DNA of 5,581 bases from an uncultured Alphaproteobacteria bacterium. GTDB lineage: Bacteria > Pseudomonadota > Alphaproteobacteria > RUG11792. The stretch covers positions 1 to 5,581 of the forward strand of contig CAJUOM010000036.1 in NCBI GenBank assembly GCA_910588255.1, read 5' to 3'. Positions 5,553 to 5,581 of the stretch are shown here, in pieces (within the stretch, counting starts at the first letter, position 1; every line of letters begins with the position of its first letter). Under the pieces are notes generated by a model. That model saw nothing but the letters and a program-made list of their open reading frames with translations. It did no database searches and was not told the DNA's origin. The translations under genes and the position numbers were made by a program.

Positions 5553-5581
5553 ATATTATTTATTTTAACTTACGGCATCAT

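Overview
This is an AT-rich window from a bacterium with short intergenic gaps. Three features suggest an intracellular alphaproteobacterium, most likely in or near the Rickettsiales. These are the style of the S20, ferredoxin-NADP reductase and UvrA sequences, the CPVSGF form of the first UvrA zinc motif, and a secreted ankyrin-repeat protein. That placement is inference from remembered family sequences, not from a search.

Layout. Positions 1-71 probably hold the first codons of a leftward gene cut by the window edge, divided by an AT-rich divergent promoter region (72-195) from a rightward cluster. The cluster is rpsT (ribosomal protein S20, 196-474), a thioredoxin-reductase-like ferredoxin-NADP reductase (478-1518) and uvrA (1523-4102). 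Gaps are only 3-4 bases, so the three genes are almost certainly one transcription unit. A 69-base gap then leads to a gene for an exported protein with about two ankyrin repeats (4172-4993). A 168-base gap with two promoter-like elements leads to a pair of rightward tRNA genes, tRNA-Glu(CTC) at 5162-5237 and tRNA-Lys(CTT) at 5248-5323. A leftward tRNA-Ser(GCT) at 5459-5552 converges on them. All three tRNA genes encode their CCA ends.

What stands out. UvrA is 859 residues instead of about 940-950, and almost the whole deficit falls in the insertion domain between the first zinc motif and the next CxxC. Both ATPase sites, the UvrB-binding region and the second zinc finger are intact. The reductase keeps its FAD and NADPH motifs but stops about 14 residues early, losing the C-terminal extension of its family, and is unusually cysteine-rich. 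The ankyrin protein is a candidate host-directed effector. Both rightward tRNAs have C at the wobble position and read only the rarer GAG and AAG codons, which suggests a fuller tRNA set than the smallest intracellular genomes carry. I saw no mobile element, CRISPR array or rRNA, and no clearly new multi-gene system.
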